From contig JACJYI010000003.1 in assembly GCA_020636225.1 (NCBI GenBank), positions 496,001-560,000 of the forward strand: DNA of 64,000 nt, in the 5' to 3' direction. This document shows positions 1-9,143 of the stretch, piece after piece (the stretch's first letter is position 1; each line of letters begins with the position of its first letter). The stretch comes from Lewinellaceae bacterium (GTDB taxonomy: Bacteria; Bacteroidota; Bacteroidia; Chitinophagales; Saprospiraceae). Under the pieces are notes generated by a model. It made no database searches and was not told the origin of the DNA. It was given only the letters and a program-made list of their open reading frames with translations. The translations under genes and the position numbers were made by a program.

Positions 1-954
1 CAGCCCTTGTACAACCGGGGCATCCGGCTGAACCAGGAGGTGCAGGACCGTCAGACTGACCTGGCCCGCACCCAGTTGACCATCGCCGGACGGGATCTCG
101 AAGAGGATATCCGGGTGGCCTACCTGCAGTACCTGCAGGCACTGGACGGCCACCGGATCCTGGAGGATGTGCTGGCCCTGATGGAAGAGCAACTGGCTGT
201 CCAGCAAAGCCTGCTGCGCAACGACAAGATCCTGCCGGGCGAACTGGCCCGCAGTGAGGCTGACCTGGCCCAGGTGCGGGCTCAGCTGGTGCAGGCCGGC
301 GCGCGGAGCGACCAGGCCAGGCTCCAGGTCAATCACCTCCTTGGACGGGAACCCGAGGCAGAGGTGCTTGTCGATGACGTGTTTGATGAATTGCCACCAG
401 CCGGTTCGGCCACCCCGGCCATCCGGCAGGAGGAATTGTCGGCCCTGCAGATCATGGAGCAGCTTCAGTCATCCGTCCTTCGACGGGAAGAGGCCTGGCG
501 CCTCCCGAGTCTGGGCTTGCAACTGGACCTGGGTTCACAGGCATTCGATCTGGATTGGGGTCCATATGCACTGCTGGGTGTCAGCCTGGATGTGCCGATC
601 TGGAACGGCGGCCGCCAGCAATACAAGATCGAGGAGGCCCGCCTGGCCATCCAGCAGACGGCCCTGCAACGGGAGGATACCCGACGTCAGCTGGAATGGG
701 GCCTGCAATCCGCCAGAACCGGCTATCTGGCCGACCGGGCTGCCTACGAGCAGTACGATGCCCGCCTGGAGGCGGAGCGTCGATCCTATCGCGAAACCTT
801 TCGTCGCTACCAGGAAGGCCAGGCCAATCACCTCGAGCTGACCGATGCCCGCAATCGGGTGACCAGCGCCCGGCTGCAACAGAATATTGCCCGCTTTGAT
901 CTCTGGCGCCAATGGGCCGGGATCCAGCGACTGACCTCATCCTCATCCCTTTGA
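1..954 (+). CDS. TolC-family outer-membrane efflux protein (5' truncated by window)
   Basis: This is the C-terminal part of an outer-membrane factor that would form the exit duct of a tripartite efflux pump. The frame is open from the first base, so the true start lies left of the window and about 317 residues are visible. The protein is rich in long amphipathic helices with Ala/Gln/Glu/Arg heptads. It also has a strand-like segment ending in a VPIWNGG motif, typical of the TolC beta-barrel/helix junction. It is followed 27 bp later by an adaptor gene and then an RND pump on the same strand, so the three probably form one operon. Substrate cannot be read from this protein. Confidence 0.9.
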   Translation, partial: QPLYNRGIRLNQEVQDRQTDLARTQLTIAGRDLEEDIRVAYLQYLQALDGHRILEDVLALMEEQLAVQQSLLRNDKILPGELARSEADLAQVRAQLVQAGARSDQARLQVNHLLGREPEAEVLVDDVFDELPPAGSATPAIRQEELSALQIMEQLQSSVLRREEAWRLPSLGLQLDLGSQAFDLDWGPYALLGVSLDVPIWNGGRQQYKIEEARLAIQQTALQREDTRRQLEWGLQSARTGYLADRAAYEQYDARLEAERRSYRETFRRYQEGQANHLELTDARNRVTSARLQQNIARFDLWRQWAGIQRLTSSSSL

Positions 955-981
955 TTCTCCATTCTCGCAAATCATCTGATC

Positions 982-2022
982 ATGAAATACCCAGTTCATC
1001 TGCTTCTCCTTCTCACCATCCTCATTCTGGCAGCGTGCAGCGAATCACCAACGCCTGCCGCATCCACACATGACCCCTCCAGGACACCGGTCAGGACCGC
1101 TCCGGTCGAGCAGGTCTCCACCACTCCGGCGATCCAGGTCACCGGACTGATCGCCTCGTCCAATGAAGCACGGCCCTCCTTCAAGACCGGTGGCGTGATC
1201 CGCCGACTCCTGGTGGATGAAGGGGACCGGGTGCAGCAGGGGCAGCTCCTGGCGACCCTCGATCTCACGGAGATCGGTGCCCAGGTAGGCCAGGCCAGGG
1301 AGGGATTGAACAAGGCCGAACGGGATCTTCAGCGGGCCAGGCGACTATTGCAGGATTCGGTGGCGACCCGCGAACAGGTGCAGAATGCTGAGACGGCCTT
1401 TGAGATCGCCCGGCGTCAGGTCGAGGTGGCCACCTTTAATCAAACCTATTCCGAAGTGCGGTCCCCCATCTCGGGTCGCGTCATCCGGAAGTTGATGAAT
1501 GAAGGGGAGATCACCGGACCAGGCAATCCGGTCTATGCCATCGTCGGGTCAGGTGCGGGAGATTGGGTGCTTCAGGTTGGCTTGACCGATCGCGACTGGG
1601 TGCAGGTCCGGGAAGGCGATCCTGCGGTCATCCGCCTGGATGCCTATCCCGGTCAGACCATGTCCGGGGTGATCAGCCGACTGGCGCCAGTGGCCGATCC
1701 CACTACGGGGACATTCCCGATCGAGATCCGCATTCAGCCCGGCGACAGGAAGCTGGCTGTCGGCATGATCGCCTCTGCCGAACTTCGTCTGCAAGGAGGC
1801 CAACAGCGGCTCCGCATTCCCCTGGAATCACTGGTCAGCAGCGAAGGCAAGCAGGCCAGGGTGTTCGTACTGGATGGGCAGACGGCTCGCCAGCGAACCA
1901 TCACGATCGATCAATTGGCAGGTGACCAGGTCTGGGTGGTGGACGGACTGCAGGCGGACGAACGGGTCATCACGGCCGGAGCCCCCTATCTCGTGGATGG
2001 TCAACTCGTGCAAGCCCAATAA
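982..2022 (+). CDS. RND efflux periplasmic adaptor, lipoprotein (HlyD/MFP family)
   Basis: This membrane-fusion protein would link the pump encoded downstream to the TolC-like duct encoded upstream. Its 346 residues match the family length. It starts with a lipoprotein signal ending in LAAC, with the lipid-bearing cysteine at residue 19, so it is probably anchored in the inner membrane. A biotinyl-lipoyl half motif (VDEGDRVQQGQLLATLD) is followed by a short alpha-hairpin containing two heptad-rich helices. Then come the second lipoyl half (EVRSPISGRVIRK) and beta-barrel and membrane-proximal domains. It is the middle gene of the three-gene efflux operon. Drug versus metal specificity is not evident. 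Confidence 0.93.
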   Translation: MKYPVHLLLLLTILILAACSESPTPAASTHDPSRTPVRTAPVEQVSTTPAIQVTGLIASSNEARPSFKTGGVIRRLLVDEGDRVQQGQLLATLDLTEIGAQVGQAREGLNKAERDLQRARRLLQDSVATREQVQNAETAFEIARRQVEVATFNQTYSEVRSPISGRVIRKLMNEGEITGPGNPVYAIVGSGAGDWVLQVGLTDRDWVQVREGDPAVIRLDAYPGQTMSGVISRLAPVADPTTGTFPIEIRIQPGDRKLAVGMIASAELRLQGGQQRLRIPLESLVSSEGKQARVFVLDGQTARQRTITIDQLAGDQVWVVDGLQADERVITAGAPYLVDGQLVQAQ

Positions 2023-2078
2023 GCCTGATCACCCGCAACCTTTTTCCTCGGTTCATCGCCCCATCAAGATCAGATATC

Positions 2079-5000
2079 ATGAAAATCGCTTCCTTTTCTG
2101 TCAAGAATTCCTCCTTTACCATCATCATCTTCATGATGGTCCTGGCCCTCGGCCTCAATTCTCTGGTCAACATGCCCAGGGGAGAGGACCCTCCCTTCAA
2201 TGCGCCCATCTATGTGATCACCGGCATCTATCCGGGCACCAGCCCTGCCGACATGGAGGAACTGGTGGCCGATCCGATCGAGGAGGTGATCTACGAGCTG
2301 GACGATATCAAGAAGATCACCACGCAGTGTGATGACGGCCTGATGTTCATGCAAGTCGAGTTTGTCTATGAGGTGGACCCGGTGGCGAAGAACAATGACG
2401 TGATCCGGGAGGTCAACAAGTTGCGACCCCAGCTTCCGGATGGACTGATCGCCCTGGATGTGATCCGCGCGGCCAGCTCGGATGTGGTGATCATGCAGAT
2501 CGCCCTGCATTCGGAACTGGCAGATCTGCAGACGGTCCGGGACCATGCGGAGAAGCTGGAAAAGGAGATCGAGAAGCTCCGGGATATCAAGGCCGTCAAG
2601 GTACAGGCCGTACCTGAGCGGGAGATCGCCATCCAGCTGGACCTGGACCAGCTGGCTCGCCGCCGACTGGGGGTCAACCAGGTGCTGGGAGCGATCCAGG
2701 CGAACAATGTGAATATTCCCGGGGGCAGCCTGGATGTCGGCACGCGGCGCTTCAATATCAAAACCAATTCGGAGTTCACCTCCCTGGCAGATATCCGTTC
2801 CACCGTGGTGATGGCCTCGGCTTCGGGTGGATTGACCCGGCTGGAGGATATCGCCGAGGTGCGGTATGCCGAAGAGGAGGAGAGCTATCTGGCGAGATAC
2901 AATGGGGAACGCTGCCTTTGGGTCAATGTGACCATGAAGGACAAGAAGAACATCGTCCAGGTGAGGAAACAGCTCGCCCCTGTCCTCGAATCCTTTGAAG
3001 CCGGTCTGCCTCCTTCTGTCCATATGGATCTGGCCTTTGACCAGGCTGAAAGTGTGGACCGGCGCCTGTCGGGGCTGGGGAAGGACTTCCTGATCGCCAT
3101 CGCCCTGGTCCTGCTCACCCTGCTGCCATTGGGTATGCGCGCCGCCTCGGTAGTGATGATCTCCATTCCACTGTCCCTGGCCATTGGGTTGGCCCTGCTG
3201 AACCTGATGGGATACACCCTCAATCAGTTGAGCATTGTCGGGATGGTGGTCGCCCTGGGATTGCTGGTGGACGACAGTATCGTTGTCGTGGAGAATATCG
3301 AGCGATTCCTGCGCATGGGCCATTCCCGGAAGGAAGCGGCCGTGCTGGCCACCAAGCAGATCGGCATTGCCGTGGTCGGCTGCACCATTACCCTGCTGCT
3401 GGCTTTCCTGCCCCTGGCCTTCCTGCCGGAGGGGAGTGGCGACTTTATCCGAAGCCTGCCCATGGCGGTGATGCTCACGGTCATCGCGTCGCTCTTTGTG
3501 GCGATCACCATCATCCCGTTCCTGGCCAGTAAGGTCCTCAAGGAGCATGAACGGCCGGAAGGAAACCGGTTCCTGCAGTTGTTCATGAAATACCTGAACG
3601 GCCCGTACGAGCGGATCCTGATATGGGCATTCCGCCATCCGGTCATGACCCTGAGCGGGGTGGCCCTGGTCTTTGTGGCCAGCCTATTCCTGATCCCCTC
3701 GATCGGCTTCAGCCTCTTTCCCAAGTCGGAAAAACCCATGTTCCTGGTGGATGTGGAAACCCCTCTGGGCAGCAATCTCGGTACGACAGACTCGGTGGTC
3801 TCCCTGCTGGAAGGCCGCCTGCTCGACCATCCGCAGGTGGTGAGCGTGAGCAGCAATATCGGCCGGGGCAACCCCAGGGTATACTACAACGAGTTCCAGA
3901 AACAGGTGACCCCGAACTATGGACAGTTGTTCGTCCAGGTGGAAGAGGGACTGAATGTGCCCCAGATCACAGCGATCACAGATTCATTCCGCGATCAATT
4001 CCGGGATGTGGCGGGCGCGGAGATCATCGTCAAGCAATTCCAGCAGGGTCCTCCGGTGGTCGCGCCAGTGGAGATCCGGGTGTTCGGCGAACATCCGGAT
4101 ACCCTTCGGTCCCTGTCCATGAAGGTAGAGGCGATCCTCAGTGCTACGCCTGGTCTGCTGGATATTCGCAACCCCCTGCGCCAGGAAAAGACGGACCTGG
4201 AGGTGGTCATCCATCGCGAGAAGGCGGCCATGCTGGGCATTCCGACAGCGGAGATCGCCCGGACGGTCCGATTGGCCATCGGCGGTCTGCCCATCGGCGA
4301 GTTTCGTACCCAGGAGGGGGAGGAGTATAGCATCCGTGCCGAACTGCCGGCAACCCCGGAGGAGGCCATGGCCACATTCGACCGCATCTATGTCACCTCC
4401 TTGACGGGAAGCCTGATTCCCCTGGGACAGTTCGCCAGCCTGCAGTTGCAAGGGTCACCCTCCCTGATCCGGCATTTCAACAAGAACCGATATGCCAGTG
4501 TCAGTGCCTTTGTGGCCACCGGCTACAACACGGCGGCCCTCACAGACCAGGTCATCGAGCAACTGGAGAATACGACCTTTCCCGAAGGATACACCTTCGT
4601 GGCCGCCGGCGAACGGGAAACCCAGGAGGAGTCCTTTGCGGGGATCAGTACGATCATCATCATCGCCTTCTTCGGCCTGCTGGCCATCCTGGTCCTGGAA
4701 TTCCGGACATTCAAGAGTACGTTGATCGTCCTGTCCGTCATTCCCCTGGGGATCATCGGGGCGCTGGTCATGCTGTATCTCACCGGGGAGACCCTGAGCT
4801 TCGTGGCTACCGTGGGCATGATCGCCCTGGTGGGGATCGAGATCAAGAACTCCATCCTGTTGGTGGACTTTACCAATCAGCTGCGTGAACAGGGGGTTCC
4901 CCTGGAGCAGGCCATCATGGAAGGCGCAGAGACGCGCTTTCTGCCCATCCTGCTGACGGCCGCCACGGCGATCGGCGGATTGACCCCGCTGATCCTGGAA

Positions 5001-5144
5001 CAATCACCATTGATCACCCCCTTGGCCCTGGTGATCGTTGGTGGATTGTTGAGTTCCACCATGCTCAGCCGGATCGTGACCCCGTTGTTGTACAAGTTGT
5101 TGCCACCCCGGGTGGAAGTGATCCAGGAGCAGGATGGCCAATAG
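2079..5144 (+). CDS. RND-family efflux pump, inner-membrane permease
   Basis: This is a proton-driven exporter of 1,021 residues, the usual RND length, with the expected two halves. Each half has one N-terminal helix, a large periplasmic loop and a cluster of about five further helices. The proton-relay helix carries VDDSIVVVEN with the paired aspartates near residue 400. The second half ends with the matching GIEIKNSILLVDF helix. The sequence resembles the hydrophobe/amphiphile exporter branch more than heavy-metal CzcA pumps, although substrate is inferred only by family. It is the last gene of the operon. Its stop lies one base from the stop of the convergent lyase gene, with no obvious terminator between them. 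Confidence 0.95.
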   Translation: MKIASFSVKNSSFTIIIFMMVLALGLNSLVNMPRGEDPPFNAPIYVITGIYPGTSPADMEELVADPIEEVIYELDDIKKITTQCDDGLMFMQVEFVYEVDPVAKNNDVIREVNKLRPQLPDGLIALDVIRAASSDVVIMQIALHSELADLQTVRDHAEKLEKEIEKLRDIKAVKVQAVPEREIAIQLDLDQLARRRLGVNQVLGAIQANNVNIPGGSLDVGTRRFNIKTNSEFTSLADIRSTVVMASASGGLTRLEDIAEVRYAEEEESYLARYNGERCLWVNVTMKDKKNIVQVRKQLAPVLESFEAGLPPSVHMDLAFDQAESVDRRLSGLGKDFLIAIALVLLTLLPLGMRAASVVMISIPLSLAIGLALLNLMGYTLNQLSIVGMVVALGLLVDDSIVVVENIERFLRMGHSRKEAAVLATKQIGIAVVGCTITLLLAFLPLAFLPEGSGDFIRSLPMAVMLTVIASLFVAITIIPFLASKVLKEHERPEGNRFLQLFMKYLNGPYERILIWAFRHPVMTLSGVALVFVASLFLIPSIGFSLFPKSEKPMFLVDVETPLGSNLGTTDSVVSLLEGRLLDHPQVVSVSSNIGRGNPRVYYNEFQKQVTPNYGQLFVQVEEGLNVPQITAITDSFRDQFRDVAGAEIIVKQFQQGPPVVAPVEIRVFGEHPDTLRSLSMKVEAILSATPGLLDIRNPLRQEKTDLEVVIHREKAAMLGIPTAEIARTVRLAIGGLPIGEFRTQEGEEYSIRAELPATPEEAMATFDRIYVTSLTGSLIPLGQFASLQLQGSPSLIRHFNKNRYASVSAFVATGYNTAALTDQVIEQLENTTFPEGYTFVAAGERETQEESFAGISTIIIIAFFGLLAILVLEFRTFKSTLIVLSVIPLGIIGALVMLYLTGETLSFVATVGMIALVGIEIKNSILLVDFTNQLREQGVPLEQAIMEGAETRFLPILLTAATAIGGLTPLILEQSPLITPLALVIVGGLLSSTMLSRIVTPLLYKLLPPRVEVIQEQDGQ

Positions 5145-5145
5145 G

Positions 5146-6528
5146 CTATCCCAGCGGCTCGAAGCGGGCCTGGAAGAAGCGCAGGTATTTGGGTTCATAG
5201 ACCATTCGCAGGCCTTTGATCCTGTGTCGACGATCATAGACGCGCATCACTGATTCGGCAATGACATCCATATGTGCCTGGGTATACACCCGGCGAGGGA
5301 TGGTCAGGCGCACCAGTTCCAGTTTGGGATAGCGGTGGGCGCCGGTCTTCGGGTCGCGACCTGCGGAGACGATTCCGCGTTCCATGGTGCGGATCCCGGC
5401 ATCCCGGTACAACTCGGCAGCCAGGGTCTGTGCGGGAAAGGCATCCTGGCTCAAGTGGGGCAGGAAGGCGCTGGCATTGAGGAATACGCCATGTGAACCG
5501 ATGGGGCGGACGACCGGAATGCCGGCGGCCTGGAGGTTGTGTCCCAGGTATTCCACCTGCCCGACCCGGGCATGCATATGATGCTGGTTGACCGATTCCC
5601 GGATCCCGATGGCCATGGCTTCCATGTCGCGTCCGGCCAGTCCGCCATAGGTATGGAGGCCTTCATAGACGACCACCAGGTTGCGGGCCTCCTCGAAGGT
5701 ATCCCAGTCATTGAGGGCGAGGAATCCGCCGATGTTCACCAGGGCATCCTTCTTGGCACTCATGGTCGCGCCGTCCGTCAGGTCGCAGATCTCCCGGACG
5801 ATGCGGGCGATGGATTTCCGGCGATAGCCCGGTTCGCGTTGCTGGATGAAATAGGCATTTTCCGCCACCCGCGTCATGTCATGGATGATGCGGATGCCGT
5901 GACGGGACGTCAGCTCGCGCACCTCTTTCAGGTTGGCCAGGGAAATGGGTTGGCCCCCGGCCATGTTCACCGTGGTGGCGATGCAGACATAGGGGATCTT
6001 TTCCGGACCATGTTTTCGGATCAGGGCTTCCAGCTTTGCGAGATCGACATTTCCCTTGAAGGGGTGGTCGCTGTCCGGATCGTGGGCCTCATCGATGATG
6101 ACATCCCGAAACTGTCCTCCGGCCAGTTCCTGGTGGAGCCGGGTGGTGGTGAAGTACATGTTGCCCGGGATGATGTCCCCTTTCTTGATGAGGATGGTCG
6201 AGAGCAGATGTTCGGCGCCCCTGCCCTGGTGGGTCGGCACCAGGTATTTGTATCCGTAGATTTCCTGGACAGTTTTTTCCAGATGGTAGAAATTCTCACT
6301 CCCCGCATAGGCCTCGTCGCCCCGCATCATGCCGGCCCATTGCACATCGCTCATGGCGGAGGTGCCTGAATCGGTGAGCAGATCGATATAGACATCTTTG
6401 GATCGAAGCAGGAAGGTATTGTAGCCGGCCTCGGCAATGACCTTCTTGCGATGGGCCGGCGTGGTCATCTGCAGGAGTTCGACCATCTTGATCTTGTAGG
6501 GCTCGGCCCAGGCGCTGCGACTTTTCAT
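5146..6528 (-). CDS. tpl: Tyrosine phenol-lyase-like PLP enzyme (beta-eliminating lyase)
   Basis: This cytoplasmic PLP-dependent lyase splits an aromatic amino acid into pyruvate, ammonia and the aromatic leaving group. At 460 residues it matches both tyrosine phenol-lyase and tryptophanase. The PLP lysine lies in SAKKDALVNIGG, roughly residue 260. Several stretches follow tyrosine phenol-lyase rather than tryptophanase: SGTSAMSDVQWAGMM, GNMYFTTTRLHQE, and MERGIVSAGR, whose arginine corresponds to the phenol-contacting residue of the Citrobacter enzyme. The C-terminal LRFFQARF also fits. The ATG at 6528 aligns with the family N-terminus; an ATG nine bases upstream is the alternative. It appears to be monocistronic. 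Confidence 0.85.
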   Translation of the reverse strand: MKSRSAWAEPYKIKMVELLQMTTPAHRKKVIAEAGYNTFLLRSKDVYIDLLTDSGTSAMSDVQWAGMMRGDEAYAGSENFYHLEKTVQEIYGYKYLVPTHQGRGAEHLLSTILIKKGDIIPGNMYFTTTRLHQELAGGQFRDVIIDEAHDPDSDHPFKGNVDLAKLEALIRKHGPEKIPYVCIATTVNMAGGQPISLANLKEVRELTSRHGIRIIHDMTRVAENAYFIQQREPGYRRKSIARIVREICDLTDGATMSAKKDALVNIGGFLALNDWDTFEEARNLVVVYEGLHTYGGLAGRDMEAMAIGIRESVNQHHMHARVGQVEYLGHNLQAAGIPVVRPIGSHGVFLNASAFLPHLSQDAFPAQTLAAELYRDAGIRTMERGIVSAGRDPKTGAHRYPKLELVRLTIPRRVYTQAHMDVIAESVMRVYDRRHRIKGLRMVYEPKYLRFFQARFEPLG

Positions 6529-6594
6529 GGCAATCAACGAATATGGAAACGCGCCAAAGGTAGACGGACACCGAAACGTCTTTGCTGATTTTCG

Positions 6595-7380
6595 TCAGCC
6601 GAGATCGTGGCCCATATCATGGGGGTCCAGCGAGCAGGCATACCAGTAACTGATCCAGTTGCCTCCTGCGTGATCGTTTGGCCATACATCCAGGACCCGT
6701 GCTCCGGCTTGTTCCAGGATATTTCGGACCAATTCGGGGTTCGTCCCGTACATTTCCATCCGTGGCCTGAAACCGAAGACCAGGGATTGGCCGATATCCG
6801 ACAAGCGCCGGTAATTTCGCATCCCGAGCCAACGTTTCGCCCAACGCCGCATCGTATCGGCCATCCCCCGACCGGATTCGTGATCGGGCAGCTGAAAGAG
6901 CAGAGTCCCACCCGGTTTCAAGCACCGCACAAACTCGGCCAGATAGCCGAAGGCATATTCGGGTTCCATATGCTGGAGGGTGATGTTCGAATAGATGAAG
7001 TCAAATGCTGAATCTGGAAAGATCTGAAGGTGAGGGGCTGCATTCACCACATAGGTACAGGAATCGGGAAACCGGTTGAGTTGTTGGGCCTTTTGGATCA
7101 TGGTGGGAGCAATGTCGACACCAGTGACCCGGTCGAATCGCTCGGCGAGGGCCTGGGACAGACGACCAATGCCACAACCGAAGTCAAGTGCCGACCCGGA
7201 TGGATATATACCCCGTTCGGCCAGGTCCCGCATCCGGAATCGGATTTCGACTCGTCCGGTTTGAAAGAAGGAAGACTCGTCCCATTGTTGGCCGCGGGTC
7301 CCGGGTTTTGTCAGGATGGCCCACATGGGGTCTGTTTCGCCCAATCGATCCCAATGGGATTGCAGTCGGTGAAGTTTCAT
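6595..7380 (-). CDS. Class I SAM-dependent methyltransferase
   Basis: This is a predicted soluble methyltransferase of 261 residues. Motif I is clear (ALDFGCGIGRLSQAL, near residues 63-77), followed by the acidic end of strand 2 in VTGVDIA and a post-motif segment FDFIYSNITLQHM. A PGGTLLFQLPDHE stretch is the usual strand 4/5 region. The fold resembles small-molecule or lipid methyltransferases of the Methyltransf_11/25 group, but the substrate is unknown. It sits 66 bp upstream of the lyase gene on the same strand. Functional coupling is possible but not shown. Confidence 0.85.
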   Translation of the reverse strand: MKLHRLQSHWDRLGETDPMWAILTKPGTRGQQWDESSFFQTGRVEIRFRMRDLAERGIYPSGSALDFGCGIGRLSQALAERFDRVTGVDIAPTMIQKAQQLNRFPDSCTYVVNAAPHLQIFPDSAFDFIYSNITLQHMEPEYAFGYLAEFVRCLKPGGTLLFQLPDHESGRGMADTMRRWAKRWLGMRNYRRLSDIGQSLVFGFRPRMEMYGTNPELVRNILEQAGARVLDVWPNDHAGGNWISYWYACSLDPHDMGHDLG

Positions 7381-7549
7381 GTCCGGGGCGGTCTAACGGG
7401 TGTTGCCGTTCTGGTTACAGACGAACACGGAAAGGACCATGCCAGTTTGACTTGTGGAATATTCCGGGCATTCCGGTTTGTCCGGTTTGGGAAAAGGTAT
7501 GACTTTTGCAACTGAAACAAGATCAGATTCGTTTACAAATGTTGACACC

Positions 7550-8191
7550 ATGACCAGCTTTACCGATTCCCGTCTCATCTTGTGGATGGCCGTCCTCCTT
7601 CTTGGATGGATGGGTTGCCAATCCGAACAGCCGAAAGAAGCTCCTGCACCGGAGATCGTCCGTGAAACGCCTGCCTCAGAATGGATGGTGATGGACACCG
7701 TGACCATGAAGTATACGGATGCAGTGGTAGACTCCATCAAGGCGGCGATCTATAATCACAAGACCACCAGGGATATCCTGATTTTCCCCAAGGGCGACAG
7801 TCCTGTGGACTCCTTTACGGTTCGACTGCTGGACAGGGAGATCATCAATGTCAGCATTCCTGTGTTCAATCCGGCACAGGAAGCGTATAACGACATCTTC
7901 TTCGAGAATGGTGAAATGGTCTATTTCCGATACCGGGAATGGAACAAACGACCGGAAGCCAGCAGTGCAAGGGAGATCTATTTTTACTTCCGGGACGGGG
8001 AACAACTCTATTTTGCTTTGGAACGGGGCAAAGTCCTGGCCCCGGGGATTCCCCCTGCCGATCTACTGTGGGACCCCATGCTGCCGTGTACACGGACCCT
8101 GGAAAGTGCGCAGTTCTATCTCAACCAATACTGGCCTGAGCTGCGCAAGCAGATGATGGAGGAATTGAAGGAAAAAGGGGAGATCGACTGA
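7550..8191 (+). CDS. Hypothetical lipoprotein
   Basis: This is a predicted lipoprotein of 213 residues with no family I recognise. The ATG at 7550 was chosen because it gives a compact signal peptide ending in GWMGC with the lipidated cysteine at residue 23. The longer frame from 7454 would add 32 unlikely residues. The mature part is acidic and mixed alpha/beta, with several Asp/Glu/Tyr-rich stretches and no cysteines that suggest metal binding except one near the C-terminus. It faces the phosphatase gene convergently, 9 bp stop to stop. No function is assigned. Confidence 0.75.
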   Translation: MTSFTDSRLILWMAVLLLGWMGCQSEQPKEAPAPEIVRETPASEWMVMDTVTMKYTDAVVDSIKAAIYNHKTTRDILIFPKGDSPVDSFTVRLLDREIINVSIPVFNPAQEAYNDIFFENGEMVYFRYREWNKRPEASSAREIYFYFRDGEQLYFALERGKVLAPGIPPADLLWDPMLPCTRTLESAQFYLNQYWPELRKQMMEELKEKGEID

Positions 8192-8200
8192 ATCCCTGAT

Positions 8201-8704
8201 TCAGGAGTGCCGGGATTCGATGAGTTCCGGCTGGTCGCATGGAGGGATTTCGCGGATGATCCGCTCGATGACCATGCCGCTGGCCTCATCCAGCATATGA
8301 TACACCCGGGCAAAGCCCTGGTCATCCCAATAGGGATCGGGCACATCCTCGCTCGTTCCCGGATGGGCGTAATCCAGAAAGAGGTGGATGTCGGCACCCC
8401 TGTGGCGACCTTCCCGCATGTCGAGGAGGTGTCGCAGGTTGGTTTTGTCCATCGCGAAGATGAGGTTGAATTCCATGAAGTCATCAGGATGGACCTGACG
8501 GGCGCGCTGGGTGCTGATATCCAGCCCGTTTCGTTCGGCGATCCGGATGGATCGCGGATCCGGTCGTTCACCGGCGTGCCAGCTGCCGGTGCCGGCCGAG
8601 TCAATGGTCCAGTCCAGTCCCCGGGTTTCCACATGACGGCGGAAGATGCCCTCCGCAAGTGGCGAACGGCAGATATTGCCCAGGCAGACCATCAGGATTT
8701 TCAT
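8201..8704 (-). CDS. Low-molecular-weight protein tyrosine phosphatase
   Basis: This small cytoplasmic phosphatase of 167 residues removes phosphate from tyrosine through a cysteine intermediate. The P-loop CLGNICRS starts at residue 7, giving the CX5R signature with Cys7 and Arg13 at the very N-terminus. The general-acid loop is DPYWDD near residue 120. The start at 8704 places the P-loop where it belongs in the family; an upstream ATG at 8731 would add nine residues. In bacteria such enzymes often control capsule or exopolysaccharide tyrosine kinases, but no such kinase gene is visible nearby. Confidence 0.93.
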   Translation of the reverse strand: MKILMVCLGNICRSPLAEGIFRRHVETRGLDWTIDSAGTGSWHAGERPDPRSIRIAERNGLDISTQRARQVHPDDFMEFNLIFAMDKTNLRHLLDMREGRHRGADIHLFLDYAHPGTSEDVPDPYWDDQGFARVYHMLDEASGMVIERIIREIPPCDQPELIESRHS

Positions 8705-8799
8705 AGACAGGGATTCCTTGTCACAAATCAACGATTTTCATGCCAAAAGAGTTGCCTGAAAATGAGAATTCAGATCAGGCAGGAATCGCTCTTGCCTGT

Positions 8800-8921
8800 T
8801 CTCGATCCCGCCTTGCTGCATGGCCCGCACGAAGCGCAGGGCATAGGCGATCCCGCAAGCCCCCAGGACAGTCGCGGCATTCATCAGGTCTTCCGTGATG
8901 CGCACGCAGCGACCCACCCGG
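8800..8921 (-). pseudogene. proC internal fragment (122-bp duplicate)
   Basis: This stretch matches positions 12509-12630 inside the intact proC gene over 122 bp, with two mismatches as read by eye. It encodes the segment running from VGRCVRITEDLMNAATVLG to RAMQQGGIE of pyrroline-5-carboxylate reductase. An open frame from 8738 to 8986 crosses it, but the flanking codons do not continue as ProC. It is therefore a copied piece and not a gene. High identity means the copy is recent or has been kept alike by gene conversion. Confidence 0.85.
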
Positions 8922-9080
8922 CGGCTGGATACGTCGGCCAGGATGCAATGGCTGGAATCTCCTTGCTGAATGGTATTCCTTCTCATTTTGAGATAAAAAG
9001 TTTGAAGAATTGAGAATATGCCGTATTTTTAAGAGCCATTGATGCATATCAACTGCCGATGTTGATGTTGCAATGGCCTA

Positions 9081-9097
9081 CCAACCAACCAACCAAC
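9081..9097. repeat. Tetranucleotide repeat (CCAA)4
   Basis: Four copies of CCAA and one extra C lie about 50 bp before the lipoprotein gene at 9144. The run is upstream of the start codon, so length changes could alter promoter or leader spacing but not frame. Four units is short, so this is a weak candidate. Confidence 0.5.
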
Positions 9098-9143
9098 AGG
9101 ATAACTAGTCATTGAAGATTTTCTCACCTTCAAATAATTAGTT

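Noticed and set aside
2070..3638. 522-residue minus-strand open frame opposite the first RND pump
   Set aside because: It is antisense to a clear full-length pump, is rich in His/Gln/Asp as expected from reversed GC-rich codons, and has no recognisable domain.
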